Source: Microbacterium sp. Leaf288
GTDB taxonomy: Bacteria; Actinomycetota; Actinomycetes; Actinomycetales; Microbacteriaceae
DNA: 64,000 nt
NCBI RefSeq assembly: GCF_001422925.1
Contig: NZ_LMNI01000010.1
Span: 726,778-790,777 of the forward strand
Reading direction: 5' to 3'
The first letter of the stretch is position 1. Every line of letters starts with the position of its first letter. Of the stretch, positions 1 to 7,970 are shown in pieces. The notes under the pieces were generated by a model. The model worked only from the letters and a program-made list of their open reading frames with translations, was not told the DNA's origin and searched no databases. The position numbers and the translations under genes were made by a program.

Positions 1-1921
1 GGAGGGAGTACTCGGTGTACACCTCGCCGCGGCGGGTGACGAGGGTGATCGGGCCGCCCAGCTCGGCATCGGCCAGCTCGGGCGCGGCGTCGCGGGCGGT
101 CTCGAGATCGTCGGCGACCACGACGTACGACAGCAGGCCGAGCACGCCCTCAGGAGCGGTCACGACCTCTCGGGCCGGCACCACCCCGCGCACACTCGGG
201 AACTGCGGACGCATCATGCCCGCGGTGGCGATCACGATATCGACGACGCCCGCTTCGGCAGCGCGGGCGGCGTCCGCCACGGCGAACGCGCTGTCGCGGT
301 CCTCGACCAGCACACCTTCGGCGATCGGCCCCAGCACCGCCGCGATCGCGGCCTCGAAACCCGACTTGACCTGCACGGCGTCGCCGACCAGTCCGCGTAC
401 GCCCTCGCGCCCCTCGGCGATCAGCGATGAGGCGCCGTTCTTCACATCGAGGGCTCGGCTCAGCGCCGCCGTCTGCGCGGTGAGGGCCTCGCGCTCGCGT
501 TCCGCGGCATGAAGGCGCTCACGGAGCGAGGAGACGGCGGCCTCGGACTCCGAGGCGTCGCGCTGTGCTCTGTCGTACGCCGCGGCGTGATCGGCCGAGG
601 ACTCCTCGGGGACGAGGTCGGGGTCGACGCCGGCGAGGATCGCCTCGGCCTCCGCGCGCCGCGCGAGCGCGGCATCCAGCGCCTTCTGCTGGCGTTCGAC
701 GGCCGCGCGCACCGCAGCGAGAGCGGATGCCGCGGCCTCCGCCGTGCCGCGCAGCGCGGTGATGCGCATGTCGTGCTCCGAGACCAGCGCACTCTGGGCG
801 GCGATGTCGACGTCGAGCGCGTCCAGCTCGGCACGCGCGCGCATCACGTCGCGCGCTGCCTCGGCGGCGGCATCCTGCGCGGCACCGAGTCCGTCGGACA
901 CGTCGTCGATCTCGGCACGCGCCTCGTCGATCATCGCCTGCGAGACCGTCGTGAGCTCGATGCGGTCCTCGTCCTCAGCGTCGCCGAGGAGTGCGAGACG
1001 CTGGCCCGCCAGGGCATACAGCCCGCGCAGGCGCTCCTGTACGCGCTCGAGCCCGAACGCCACGCGGCGCGCACGGTCCACGCTCTCGGATCGCTGATCG
1101 CTCTCGAGCTGCTCGATGCGCACGCGCGCGTTGTCGAGCCGTTCCTGCAGCACCATGCGCTCGGCATGCCGCTCGTGCTCGCTGTGCGCATGCGAGGCGA
1201 GCTCGACGCGGAGTCCCACGATCTCGTCGGCGAAGAGGCGCGCCTTCGCGTCACGCACGACCGCGGCGATCGTGGCCGCTTCGCGGGCGATCTCAGCCTG
1301 ACGGCCGAGCGGCTTCAGCTGCCGGCGCAGCTCGCCCGCGAGGTCGCTGAGTCTGGTGAGATTCGCCTCCATCGCATCGAGCTTTCGCAGGGTCTTCTCC
1401 TTGCGACGGCGGTGCTTGAGAATGCCGGCCGCCTCCTCGATGAAGCCCCGGCGATCTTCGGGCGTCGCCTGAAGAACGCTGTCGAGGCGGCCCTGTCCGA
1501 CGATCACATGCATCTCCCGGCCCAGGCCGGAGTCGCTCAGCAGCTCCTGCACATCGAGCAGGCGGCAGGACTCGCCGTTGATCGCGTAGTCGCTGGAGCC
1601 GTTGCGGAACAGCGTGCGGCTGATCGTGACCTCGGAGTACTCGATCGGAAGGGCGCCGTCGCTGTTGTCGATGGTGAGCTGCACCTCGGCGCGACCCAGC
1701 GGCCCGCGCGTTGCGGTGCCGGCGAAGATGACGTCCTCCATCTTCCCGCCGCGGAGGGTCTTCGCGCCCTGCTCCCCCATCACCCACGCGAGCGCGTCGA
1801 CGACGTTGGACTTGCCGGAGCCGTTGGGACCGACGATGCAGGTCACGCCGGGTTCGAGGGCGAAAGTCGTCGGCTGGGCGAACGACTTGAACCCTTTGAG
1901 CGTCACGCTCTTCAGGTGCAT
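1..1921 (-). CDS. smc: Chromosome segregation ATPase SMC (C-terminal part outside window)
   Basis: This is the N-terminal ~640 residues of SMC, the ATPase of the condensin complex that compacts and resolves the chromosome with ScpA/ScpB. The protein starts MHLKSVTLKGFKSF and has the Walker A motif GPNGSGKSN near residue 35. It continues through a long charged coiled-coil arm rich in Ala, Glu and Arg into the hinge (Gly-rich segment with GLLSYVVV near the window edge). The reading frame is open to base 1, so the second coiled coil, the signature motif and Walker B lie off the left end. The ATG at 1919-1921 gives the canonical SMC start. It is transcribed away from the GNAT block, as in other actinobacterial rnc-mutM-smc neighbourhoods. 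Family assignment is secure. Confidence 0.96.
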   Translation of the reverse strand, partial: MHLKSVTLKGFKSFAQPTTFALEPGVTCIVGPNGSGKSNVVDALAWVMGEQGAKTLRGGKMEDVIFAGTATRGPLGRAEVQLTIDNSDGALPIEYSEVTISRTLFRNGSSDYAINGESCRLLDVQELLSDSGLGREMHVIVGQGRLDSVLQATPEDRRGFIEEAAGILKHRRRKEKTLRKLDAMEANLTRLSDLAGELRRQLKPLGRQAEIAREAATIAAVVRDAKARLFADEIVGLRVELASHAHSEHERHAERMVLQERLDNARVRIEQLESDQRSESVDRARRVAFGLERVQERLRGLYALAGQRLALLGDAEDEDRIELTTVSQAMIDEARAEIDDVSDGLGAAQDAAAEAARDVMRARAELDALDVDIAAQSALVSEHDMRITALRGTAEAAASALAAVRAAVERQQKALDAALARRAEAEAILAGVDPDLVPEESSADHAAAYDRAQRDASESEAAVSSLRERLHAAEREREALTAQTAALSRALDVKNGASSLIAEGREGVRGLVGDAVQVKSGFEAAIAAVLGPIAEGVLVEDRDSAFAVADAARAAEAGVVDIVIATAGMMRPQFPSVRGVVPAREVVTAPEGVLGLLSYVVVADDLETARDAAPELADAELGGPITLVTRRGEVYTEYSL

Positions 1922-2049
1922 GGATACGCCTTCCACCCCGGTCGTTTACCCGCCTACGCTACCGGAGCGCGGCTCTCCCGCCGGGATGACCGGCCGAGCG
2001 CCACCGGATGCCGCGACACGCCATGAGATCACCGAATCTGCGAGAAAGC

Positions 2050-2079
2050 TTGACGCCGGTATCCCGCACCCGCTATGGT
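2050..2079 (+). promoter_or_regulatory. Promoter for the leader ORF/GNAT operon
   Basis: There is a -35 TTGACG at 2050-2055 and a -10 TATGGT at 2074-2079, separated by 18 bp. It is one of the best sigma-70-type promoters in the window. It would start transcription near 2085, about 33 nt before the strong ribosome-binding site and start codon of the small leader ORF at 2118. Seen in sequence; activity is inferred. Confidence 0.65.
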
Positions 2080-2117
2080 CACTGTCTGCGTCTGAAGTCG
2101 AGAAAGGAGGTCCCCCG

Positions 2118-2237
2118 ATGATGCTGATGACTCCCACCGGAATCGCCGCCCGTGATGGCGGAGCGATTCGTGCCGTCGCGTCGGGGACCGTCTCCTTCGG
2201 CGCTGTGCCGAGCGGCCGCTTCCCCGCCGCCATCTGA
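2118..2237 (+). CDS. Putative 39-residue leader peptide
   Basis: A 39-codon ORF starts MMLMTPTGIAARDGG and ends AAI. It is preceded by AAAGGAGGT (2103-2111), 6 nt from the ATG, the strongest Shine-Dalgarno sequence in the window, and by a good promoter. It resembles no family I know. Its place at the 5' end of a ~670-nt untranslated or short-ORF region before two acetyltransferases suggests a regulatory upstream ORF, but it may be an ordinary small protein. The sequence after it contains short hairpins such as GCCCG-TTTT-CGGGC near 2258-2271. The role is inferred from position only. Confidence 0.45.
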   Translation: MMLMTPTGIAARDGGAIRAVASGTVSFGAVPSGRFPAAI

Positions 2238-2411
2238 TCCCCGCAGGGGACGAGTCTGCCCGTTTTCGGGCGACGACCGTCTGCTGCGCCGCACCCGCTT
2301 CGCGGTGCTGAGCGCTCTCCCCCTGCATCCACGTCCCGTCGTGCTGCGGCACGGCATCCCCCGCCTCCGGCGCCTGCCGAGGCATCCCTTCCACAACCGG
2401 AAAGAACACTG

Positions 2412-2666
2412 ATGAATACTCTCCTTGCGCCGCAGCGCCCCTCGGGGCTTCCCGATACGCTGCGGCTTCCGAGCCGCGACACCCGCACCTCGCTCCTGGA
2501 CCGCCTCGCCCTCCACCTGGGTCTGCGGCTGCTGCTGTGGAGCACCCGCACCCCGCGGCTCGCGGACGACCGCCGCCGGCACGCTCAGACGTACCGGCAC
2601 CAGGAGGCCACTGCAGAGCGCGAACGCGCCTACCTCCGCGAGGCCAGCCTCGCACCCCGGCCGTGA
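2412..2666 (+). CDS. Small basic hypothetical protein upstream of the GNATs
   Basis: An 84-residue protein, Arg/Leu-rich, with a short hydrophobic segment LALHLGLRLLLW near residues 33-44 followed by a charged helix rich in Arg, Glu and Ala (QEATAERERAYLREA). The site GGAAAGAA lies just before the ATG. It sits between the leader ORF and GNAT 1 in the same orientation, so it is probably co-transcribed. Short proteins with this layout are common in Microbacteriaceae, but I know of no function. It may be a small membrane-associated protein. Confidence 0.55.
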   Translation: MNTLLAPQRPSGLPDTLRLPSRDTRTSLLDRLALHLGLRLLLWSTRTPRLADDRRRHAQTYRHQEATAERERAYLREASLAPRP

Positions 2667-2676
2667 CGGCCACCGG

Positions 2677-2704
2677 GTCCGCCGCCCGCACGCGGGCGGC
2701 GGAC
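2677..2704. terminator. GC-rich hairpin between small protein and GNAT 1
   Basis: A perfect 12-bp inverted repeat (GTCCGCCGCCCG / CGGGCGGCGGAC) has a CACG loop and begins 10 nt after the stop codon of the small protein. There is no T tract. It may attenuate or process the transcript ahead of the GNAT pair rather than end it fully. Confidence 0.45.
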
Positions 2705-2749
2705 TCCACCCCTCGACCACACGTATCGACACCGCAAGGACGCACTGAC

Positions 2750-3832
2750 ATGACCACCATCACGGGGCTCGAGTTCCGCCCCCTCGTCGTACCCGCCTCC
2801 ATCGACGCACCGGACGCCGCCGACTTCGTCGAGATGGTGCGCGTGCGCAACCTCATCTACCGCGAGATCTCGGGGCATGACGACCACGGGATCACCGCGG
2901 ACGAGCTGCTCCCGCACTACCAGGCTTCCGAATACCAGACCCGGCTCGGCTGGGTGATCGTCGACGACGGCGCGATCGTCGGTCGCATCGGCCTCGACGT
3001 CCCGCACGAGGACGGCTCCACCGCCGCGTTCTGGCTCATCGAGCTGCTCCGCGAGACGTGGGGCCGGGGCATCGGCTCCGCCGCCTACGAGCTCGTCGAG
3101 CGCACGGCACGCGAACACGGTCGCACCGTGCTTCAGTCGTGGGCCGAGCACCCGGCCGCGCGGGGACCGCAGCTCGCACCGCCCACGGGTTTCGGCGAGA
3201 TCCCCGAGGACCACGTCGCCCGGTTCTATCTCCGGCACGGATACAAGCTCGAACAGGTCGAGCGCAACAGCGCCTTCGACCTGACGGGCTCGTTCGCCGG
3301 TGTCGAGCGACTCCTCGCCGAGGCGGAGGCTGCATCGCCGGCCTACCGCCTCGTCCAGTGGTCCGCGCCGACCCCGGACGAGTACGTGGCCGGCTACGCC
3401 TGGATGAAGTCCCGCATGTCGACGGATGCGCCGGCGGCGGCACTCGAATTCGACGAGGAGGCGTGGGACGCCGCGCGCATCGCCGAGCACGACGGGCGAT
3501 ACACCTCGTCCGGGCGCACGATCCTCGTCACGGCGGCACAGCACATCGAGACCGGTGAGCTGTGCGCGTTCAACGAGCTGGTGATCGGCAAGGACCACAC
3601 CGAGGCGACGCACCAGGAGGACACCCTGGTGCTCAAGGAGCACCGCGGGCACAAGCTCGGAACGCTCGTGAAGTGCGCGGGGCTCCTGTCCTGGCGCGAG
3701 ATCGCGCCGGACTCGGCGCGCGTCATCACCTACAACGCAGAGGAGAACCGGCCCATGCTGGATATCAACGAGGCGATCGGCTTCGTGCCGATCGCGTACG
3801 AGGGTGCATGGAAGAAGGTGCTCGATGACTGA
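2750..3832 (+). CDS. GNAT N-acetyltransferase, two-domain (copy 1)
   Basis: A 360-residue cytosolic protein predicted to transfer acetyl from acetyl-CoA to an amine; substrate unknown. The N-terminal GNAT half carries the strand-helix IELLRETWGRGIGSAAYELV (pyrophosphate-binding R/Q-x-x-G-x-G/A type). The C-terminal half carries LKEHRGHKLGTLVKCAG followed by NAEENRPMLDINEAIGF, typical of tandem-GNAT enzymes such as mycothiol-synthase-like proteins. ATG 2750 is supported by AAGGA 11 nt upstream. It overlaps copy 2 by 8 nt, so the two are translationally coupled, and they are clearly paralogues (for example KLEQVERNSAFDLTGSF against TLEQVERNSVFDLTGDF). A drug- or metabolite-modifying role is possible but not shown. 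Confidence 0.9.
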   Translation: MTTITGLEFRPLVVPASIDAPDAADFVEMVRVRNLIYREISGHDDHGITADELLPHYQASEYQTRLGWVIVDDGAIVGRIGLDVPHEDGSTAAFWLIELLRETWGRGIGSAAYELVERTAREHGRTVLQSWAEHPAARGPQLAPPTGFGEIPEDHVARFYLRHGYKLEQVERNSAFDLTGSFAGVERLLAEAEAASPAYRLVQWSAPTPDEYVAGYAWMKSRMSTDAPAAALEFDEEAWDAARIAEHDGRYTSSGRTILVTAAQHIETGELCAFNELVIGKDHTEATHQEDTLVLKEHRGHKLGTLVKCAGLLSWREIAPDSARVITYNAEENRPMLDINEAIGFVPIAYEGAWKKVLDD

Positions 3833-4925
3833 CCTGGCCGAAACCGCCGTCGTGACCGTTCAGCGGATCGTCGTCCCCGAGACGGCGGACGCCCCCGACG
3901 CCCGCGTGTTCCTCGAGATGGTGCGGATCGCGAACGCGGTCTGCCTCGAAGACGCCGGACACGACTACCTGCACGAGGAGCCCGACGAGATGCTCGGGTT
4001 CTGGCAGGACCAGACCGATTGGACGCAGCTCGGATTCGCCGCGATGCGCGCAGACCAGGTGCTCGGGGCCGTGACGCTCATGATCTCGAACGAGGACGCC
4101 GCGAGCACGGTCGAATTCGACCTCATGGTGGATCCGCCGCACCGGGGTAACGGTCTCGAGGAGCTGCTGCTCGCCGAGGTCGAGCGGGAGGCACGCGAGC
4201 GCGGACTCGCAACGATCCAGACCTGGACACTTCATCGACCGGATGCCGCGGGCCCGCGCCTTCAGCCCTCCACAGGGTGGGGTGCCGTCCCTGCCGACGA
4301 CGCGCAGACGAAGTTCCAGCTGGCGAGCGGCTTCACGCTCGAGCAGGTGGAGCGAAACAGCGTCTTCGATCTGACCGGCGACTTCGCTCTCGTGCAGCGC
4401 ATGCTCGCGGACGCGGTCGCGGTCGCCGGTGAGGAGTACCGCCCGATCCAGTGGACGTCGCCGACACCGCCGGAGTACGTCGACGGGTTCGCCTACGCGC
4501 TGTCACGCATGTCGACCGACGTGCCGGCCGGCGGCCTCGTCATCGACGAGCAGCACTGGGACGCCGCGCGGGTCGAGCGCCGCGACGCGCGCCTGAAGGC
4601 ACAGGGGCTCACCGTCTCGGTCGCGGCCGTGCTCCACGTGCCGACGGGCCGGGTCGCCGCGTACAACGAGCTCGTGATCGGCGAGGACCGTTCCGGTGCG
4701 ACCCAGCAGTACGGCACGCTCGTCGTGAAGGAGCACCGTGGCCACCGCCTGGGAACGATCGTCAAGTGCGCGAACCTGCTGCGCTGGCGCGACCTCGTGC
4801 CCCAGTCGCCGCGGGTCTCGACATTCAACGCCGAGGAGAACCGCCACATGCTCGACATCAACGAGACCATCGGCTTCGTGCCGGCGTCGTACGCCGGGGC
4901 GTGGAAGAAGGTGCTCGAGCTCTGA
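3825..4925 (+). CDS. GNAT N-acetyltransferase, two-domain (copy 2)
   Basis: A 366-residue paralogue of the preceding gene, from a tandem duplication. The N-terminal half has MVDPPHRGNGLEELLLAEV, in which the canonical glycine motif is less well conserved (GNGLEE). The C-terminal half has VKEHRGHRLGTIVKCANLL and NAEENRHMLDINETIGF, both well conserved. The start ATG 3825-3827 lies inside the last codons of copy 1. The degraded N-terminal acetyl-CoA loop suggests that only the C-terminal domain binds the cofactor in this copy, as in several two-domain GNATs where one half is structural. Substrate unknown. Confidence 0.88.
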   Translation: MTDLAETAVVTVQRIVVPETADAPDARVFLEMVRIANAVCLEDAGHDYLHEEPDEMLGFWQDQTDWTQLGFAAMRADQVLGAVTLMISNEDAASTVEFDLMVDPPHRGNGLEELLLAEVEREARERGLATIQTWTLHRPDAAGPRLQPSTGWGAVPADDAQTKFQLASGFTLEQVERNSVFDLTGDFALVQRMLADAVAVAGEEYRPIQWTSPTPPEYVDGFAYALSRMSTDVPAGGLVIDEQHWDAARVERRDARLKAQGLTVSVAAVLHVPTGRVAAYNELVIGEDRSGATQQYGTLVVKEHRGHRLGTIVKCANLLRWRDLVPQSPRVSTFNAEENRHMLDINETIGFVPASYAGAWKKVLEL

Positions 4926-4947
4926 TCTGCGGCCCGCACCGCAGATC
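4924..4947. terminator. Bidirectional terminator-like hairpin
   Basis: A perfect 9-bp stem GATCTGCGG / CCGCAGATC with a 6-nt loop, between the convergent ends of GNAT 2 (stop 4923-4925) and mutM (stop 4950-4952). There is no T tract on either side, as is usual in this GC-rich DNA. Confidence 0.6.
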
Positions 4948-4949
4948 AC

Positions 4950-5897
4950 TCAGACGTGTGCCGCGCTCGGTCCGTCCACACCCGAGCGCGGCACCCGCTG
5001 GCAATGCGCGCAGAAGTGACTCGAACGATTCGTGAACGACACGCGCACGATCGGACGGCCGCACCGGGGGCACGGCTCACCGGTGCGGCCGTACGCGTTG
5101 AGCGAGTGAGCGAAGTAGCCGGCCTGGCCGTTGACATTGACGTATTGCGCATCGAAGCTCGTGCCACCTTCGGCCAGCGCCTTGTCGAGCACGTGGCGCA
5201 CTTCGCCGAGGAGGCGGTTCACGGCGCGTGTCGGCAACGCGCGGGCGGGCGTCTCGGGGTGGATGCGCGCGGCCCACAGCGACTCGTCGGCGTAGATGTT
5301 GCCGACTCCGCTGACGACAGTCTGGTCGAGCAGCACGCGCTTGATCGCCGAGTCTTTGCGCGCGAGAGCACGCCGGAACCCGGCATCCGAGAACGCCGGG
5401 TCGAGGGGATCGCGCGCGATGTGCGCCACCTGCGCGGGGACGGATGCCTCGTCCGACCCGTGACCCCCGGGCGCCCCGTCGGGCGTGGCGATCAGGTCGT
5501 CGATTGCGAGCGAGCCGAACGTGCGCTGGTCGGCGAACACGACCGAGAGCTCACCGTGCACCGGATGTGCGAGGTCGATGCGCACGCGCTCATGCCGTTC
5601 AGGCGCCGCGCCCGGCGCACGCAGGAGCAGCTGTCCGCTCATGCCGAGGTGGCCGATCACCGCCTCCTCGGAGGAAGCTCCCGCCGCGTCGGCCTCCAGC
5701 GGAAGCCATAGGAATTTGCCGCGGCGGGCGGCGGCGGTGACGATGCGCCCTGTCAGGCGCGCCTCGAAGTCGGAGCCGCCGCCGGCGTGTCGCGTCAGCG
5801 CGCGTTCGTCGAGCACGGTGACGCCCACCACGAGCGCGCCGGTCACGGCTGGGGCGAGGCCGGCACGGACGACCTCGACCTCGGGAAGCTCAGGCAC
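4950..5897 (-). CDS. mutM: Formamidopyrimidine-DNA glycosylase (Fpg/MutM)
   Basis: A bifunctional DNA glycosylase/AP lyase that removes 8-oxoguanine and FaPy lesions in base-excision repair. The N-terminus MPELPEVE supplies the catalytic Pro2 and Glu3. RGKFLWLPL carries the conserved lysine. The C-terminal zinc finger is CPRCGRP...HFCAHCQR (four Cys). At 315 residues it is longer than the usual 270-290, because of inserts (GGHGSDEASVPAQ near residue 145) and a short tail after the finger. It starts at GTG 5897 and overlaps the end of rnc by 8 nt, so it is coupled to RNase III. Confidence 0.97.
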   Translation of the reverse strand: MPELPEVEVVRAGLAPAVTGALVVGVTVLDERALTRHAGGGSDFEARLTGRIVTAAARRGKFLWLPLEADAAGASSEEAVIGHLGMSGQLLLRAPGAAPERHERVRIDLAHPVHGELSVVFADQRTFGSLAIDDLIATPDGAPGGHGSDEASVPAQVAHIARDPLDPAFSDAGFRRALARKDSAIKRVLLDQTVVSGVGNIYADESLWAARIHPETPARALPTRAVNRLLGEVRHVLDKALAEGGTSFDAQYVNVNGQAGYFAHSLNAYGRTGEPCPRCGRPIVRVSFTNRSSHFCAHCQRVPRSGVDGPSAAHV

Positions 5898-6591
5898 GCC
5901 CGCTGAGTGCGCGCCACGCCGTGAGCGCGGCGGCCATTTCCGCGTGCTTCTTGCTCGTACCGGCGCCTTCCGCCGAGAGTTCGCCCACCGTCACGATCGC
6001 GGTGAAGCGTCGGTCGTGGTCGGGTCCCGTCGAGGTGACCTCGTACGCGGGAGGCAGCAGGCCGGCGTGCGCGGCGAGCTCCTGCAGCGCCGTCTTCGGA
6101 TCCATCGCCGCGCCGTAGCGCTCGGGATCGGCGAGCAGCGGTTCCACGAGCCGCAGCACGAGTCCGGTCGCGGCGTCGGATCCGGTCGACAGGTAGGTCG
6201 CCCCGAAGATCGCCTCCATGGTGTCGGCGAGGATCGAGTCCTTGTCGCGTCCGCCGGTGAGGATCTCGCCGCGGCCCAGCTTGAGGTGCGCGCCCAGGCC
6301 GATGCCGCGGGCGATCTCGGCCAGGGCGACCGTCGAGACGACGCTGGCGCGCCGCTTCGCGAGTGCGCCCTCTTCGAGCTCGGGATGACCCGTGAAGAGG
6401 CGCACCGTGACGGCCAGGCCGAGCACGGAGTCGCCGAGGAACTCGAGACGCTCGTTGTGCGGAGCCTGTCCGTTCTCATACGCCCAGGAACGATGCGTCA
6501 GCGCCAGCGACAGAAGCTCGGGGTCGATATCGACTCCGAGCTTCTGTGTGAGGTCTGAGAGCGTTTTGCGCTCCGCTGCGACGTCTGTCAC
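5890..6591 (-). CDS. rnc: Ribonuclease III
   Basis: A double-strand-specific endoribonuclease that processes rRNA precursors and structured mRNAs. It is 233 residues long with the family signature NERLEFLGDSVLGLAV near residues 46-61 (metal-binding Glu/Asp), an AKLR/ADTMEAIFGA second acidic cluster, and a C-terminal dsRNA-binding domain ending KKHAEMAAALTAWRAL. GTG start at 6591. It lies 19 nt after rpmF and overlaps mutM, giving the standard DUF177-rpmF-rnc-mutM operon. Confidence 0.97.
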   Translation of the reverse strand: MTDVAAERKTLSDLTQKLGVDIDPELLSLALTHRSWAYENGQAPHNERLEFLGDSVLGLAVTVRLFTGHPELEEGALAKRRASVVSTVALAEIARGIGLGAHLKLGRGEILTGGRDKDSILADTMEAIFGATYLSTGSDAATGLVLRLVEPLLADPERYGAAMDPKTALQELAAHAGLLPPAYEVTSTGPDHDRRFTAIVTVGELSAEGAGTSKKHAEMAAALTAWRALSGRA

Positions 6592-6610
6592 GTCAGACCG
6601 TGCGCGACGA

Positions 6611-6820
6611 TCAAACGTCGGCGACCTTGCGGCCCTTGTACTCGAGGAACAGCTCGGTGCCCTGCGAGTCGGTGACGACCTTCGCCTGGTGCGGACGGCT
6701 GTAGACGGTCTTGCCGTTCTCGACGGTCTTGACGAGCGTGGGGGCCTCGGCCTTCCACTGCGCGCGACGCGAGCGAGTGTTGGAGCGGGAGACCTTCCGC
6801 TTCGGGGGGTTACCTGCCAT
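6611..6820 (-). CDS. rpmF: 50S ribosomal protein L32
   Basis: A 69-residue basic protein that starts [23 protein letters not shown], the typical L32 N-terminus. It is a component of the large ribosomal subunit. It has no Cys pairs, so it is the zinc-independent form. It follows DUF177 by 33 nt, and the DUF177-L32 pairing is conserved across bacteria. Confidence 0.97.
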   Translation of the reverse strand: MAGNPPKRKVSRSNTRSRRAQWKAEAPTLVKTVENGKTVYSRPHQAKVVTDSQGTELFLEYKGRKVADV

Positions 6821-6853
6821 GGCTAGCTCTCTTCTGTGTTCTCGACGCCGCTG

Positions 6854-7405
6854 TCAACCGCGGGGGCGCGGTGCATCGTCGTCGTGGCTCGTGGTGAAGT
6901 CCTGGAGCGCGGCCCATCGTGGATCGAGGGGCTCGCTCTGCGGCGTTCCGGCGTTCTCAGCCAGTCGCTCGCCCGTCATCGGATCGAGTCCGGGGCAATC
7001 CGGCTGGCACACCGGCTGAAACGGAAGCGACAGGACGACCGCTTCCCTGACCAGAGTTTCAAGATCCACGTGGTCGTCTTGAACCTCGAAGTCAGTTTCT
7101 TCCTCCCCAGGATACGTGAAAAGCTCCTGAAACTCGACTTTGAGCCCTTCGGCGATGTCGATGAGGCAGCGACTGCAGATGCCGGTGTACTCGGTGTCGA
7201 TCTCGCCGGACACGAGAATGCCCTCGTGCACCGACTCGAGGCGCACGTCCAGGACGACCGGTTCGCCCTCGGGGACGGCGACGAGCCCTTCGCCCCACTT
7301 CTCGGGAGCGGGGACCTCGAGGGTGTGCTCGCGCATCTCTCCGGATCGGTGGGCGATGTCGCGGACCGGGAGGACGAACGGACCCGTCACATGCTTTCTG
7401 ACCAC
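6854..7405 (-). CDS. DUF177 (YceD-family) protein
   Basis: A 183-residue protein of the DUF177/YceD family, linked to rRNA maturation or ribosome assembly in plants and bacteria. The family cysteines are visible: YTGICSRCLIDI near residue 77 and CQPDCPGLDP near residue 142 (CxxC and CxxxC types, likely metal-binding). It is the first gene of the operon with rpmF. GTG 7405 is chosen because a -10 TAGGCT (7412-7417) ends exactly 6 nt upstream, a leaderless arrangement seen repeatedly in this window. Confidence 0.93.
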   Translation of the reverse strand: MVRKHVTGPFVLPVRDIAHRSGEMREHTLEVPAPEKWGEGLVAVPEGEPVVLDVRLESVHEGILVSGEIDTEYTGICSRCLIDIAEGLKVEFQELFTYPGEEETDFEVQDDHVDLETLVREAVVLSLPFQPVCQPDCPGLDPMTGERLAENAGTPQSEPLDPRWAALQDFTTSHDDDAPRPRG

Positions 7406-7431
7406 GGCTCCAGCCTAGCCGCGGTTTCTGG

Positions 7432-7929
7432 TCAGATGCCGCGCGCGCCGGTGTCGAGGAAACGCGCGACGGCGGGCGGGACGAACGGCGACACATCGCC
7501 CCCGAGCGACGCGACCTGCCGCACCAGCGAGCTCGAGACGAGCGCGTGCGCAGGATCGGGCAGCAGGAACACCGTCTCGACGTGCGCGAGGTGACGGTTC
7601 ACGATCGCCATCGGCGTCTCGTAGGCCACGTCGACCTGCGATCGGATGCCCTTGACGAGGACGCCGGCTCCGACATCCGTCGCGTAGTCCACCAGCAGGC
7701 CCATGCTCCACGAGGCGACGATCACGTCCCCCTCGATCTCGGCCTCGGCGATCGACTGCTCGAGCAGCGACTGGCGCTGCGCGATGGGGAGCATCGCCTC
7801 CTTGCCGGGGTTGTGCACGACCAGCACGTGAAGCTGGTCGTACAGCGAGGCGGCGCGGCGGATCACGTCGAGATGACCGAGGGTCGGCGGATCGAACGAT
7901 CCCGGGACGACGGCGATCCGGCTGCTCAT
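7432..7929 (-). CDS. coaD: Phosphopantetheine adenylyltransferase
   Basis: It catalyses the penultimate step of coenzyme A synthesis (4'-phosphopantetheine + ATP to dephospho-CoA). It is 165 residues long, with the nucleotidyltransferase motif [16 protein letters not shown] near residue 9 (T/HxGH) and [16 protein letters not shown] near residue 131 (ISSSxVR signature). A -10 TAGGCT lies 7 nt before the ATG, so it is probably transcribed leaderless. Confidence 0.97.
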   Translation of the reverse strand: MSSRIAVVPGSFDPPTLGHLDVIRRAASLYDQLHVLVVHNPGKEAMLPIAQRQSLLEQSIAEAEIEGDVIVASWSMGLLVDYATDVGAGVLVKGIRSQVDVAYETPMAIVNRHLAHVETVFLLPDPAHALVSSSLVRQVASLGGDVSPFVPPAVARFLDTGARGI

Positions 7930-7970
7930 GCGGTCCAGCCTAGTGGGCCGTCCGGAGGCCCTCGGACGCG

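Noticed and set aside
2030..2090. WhiB7-dependent promoter for the GNATs
   Set aside because: The -35/-10 pair is good, but the AT-rich box that should abut the -35 reads GAGAAAGC, too GC-rich to call.
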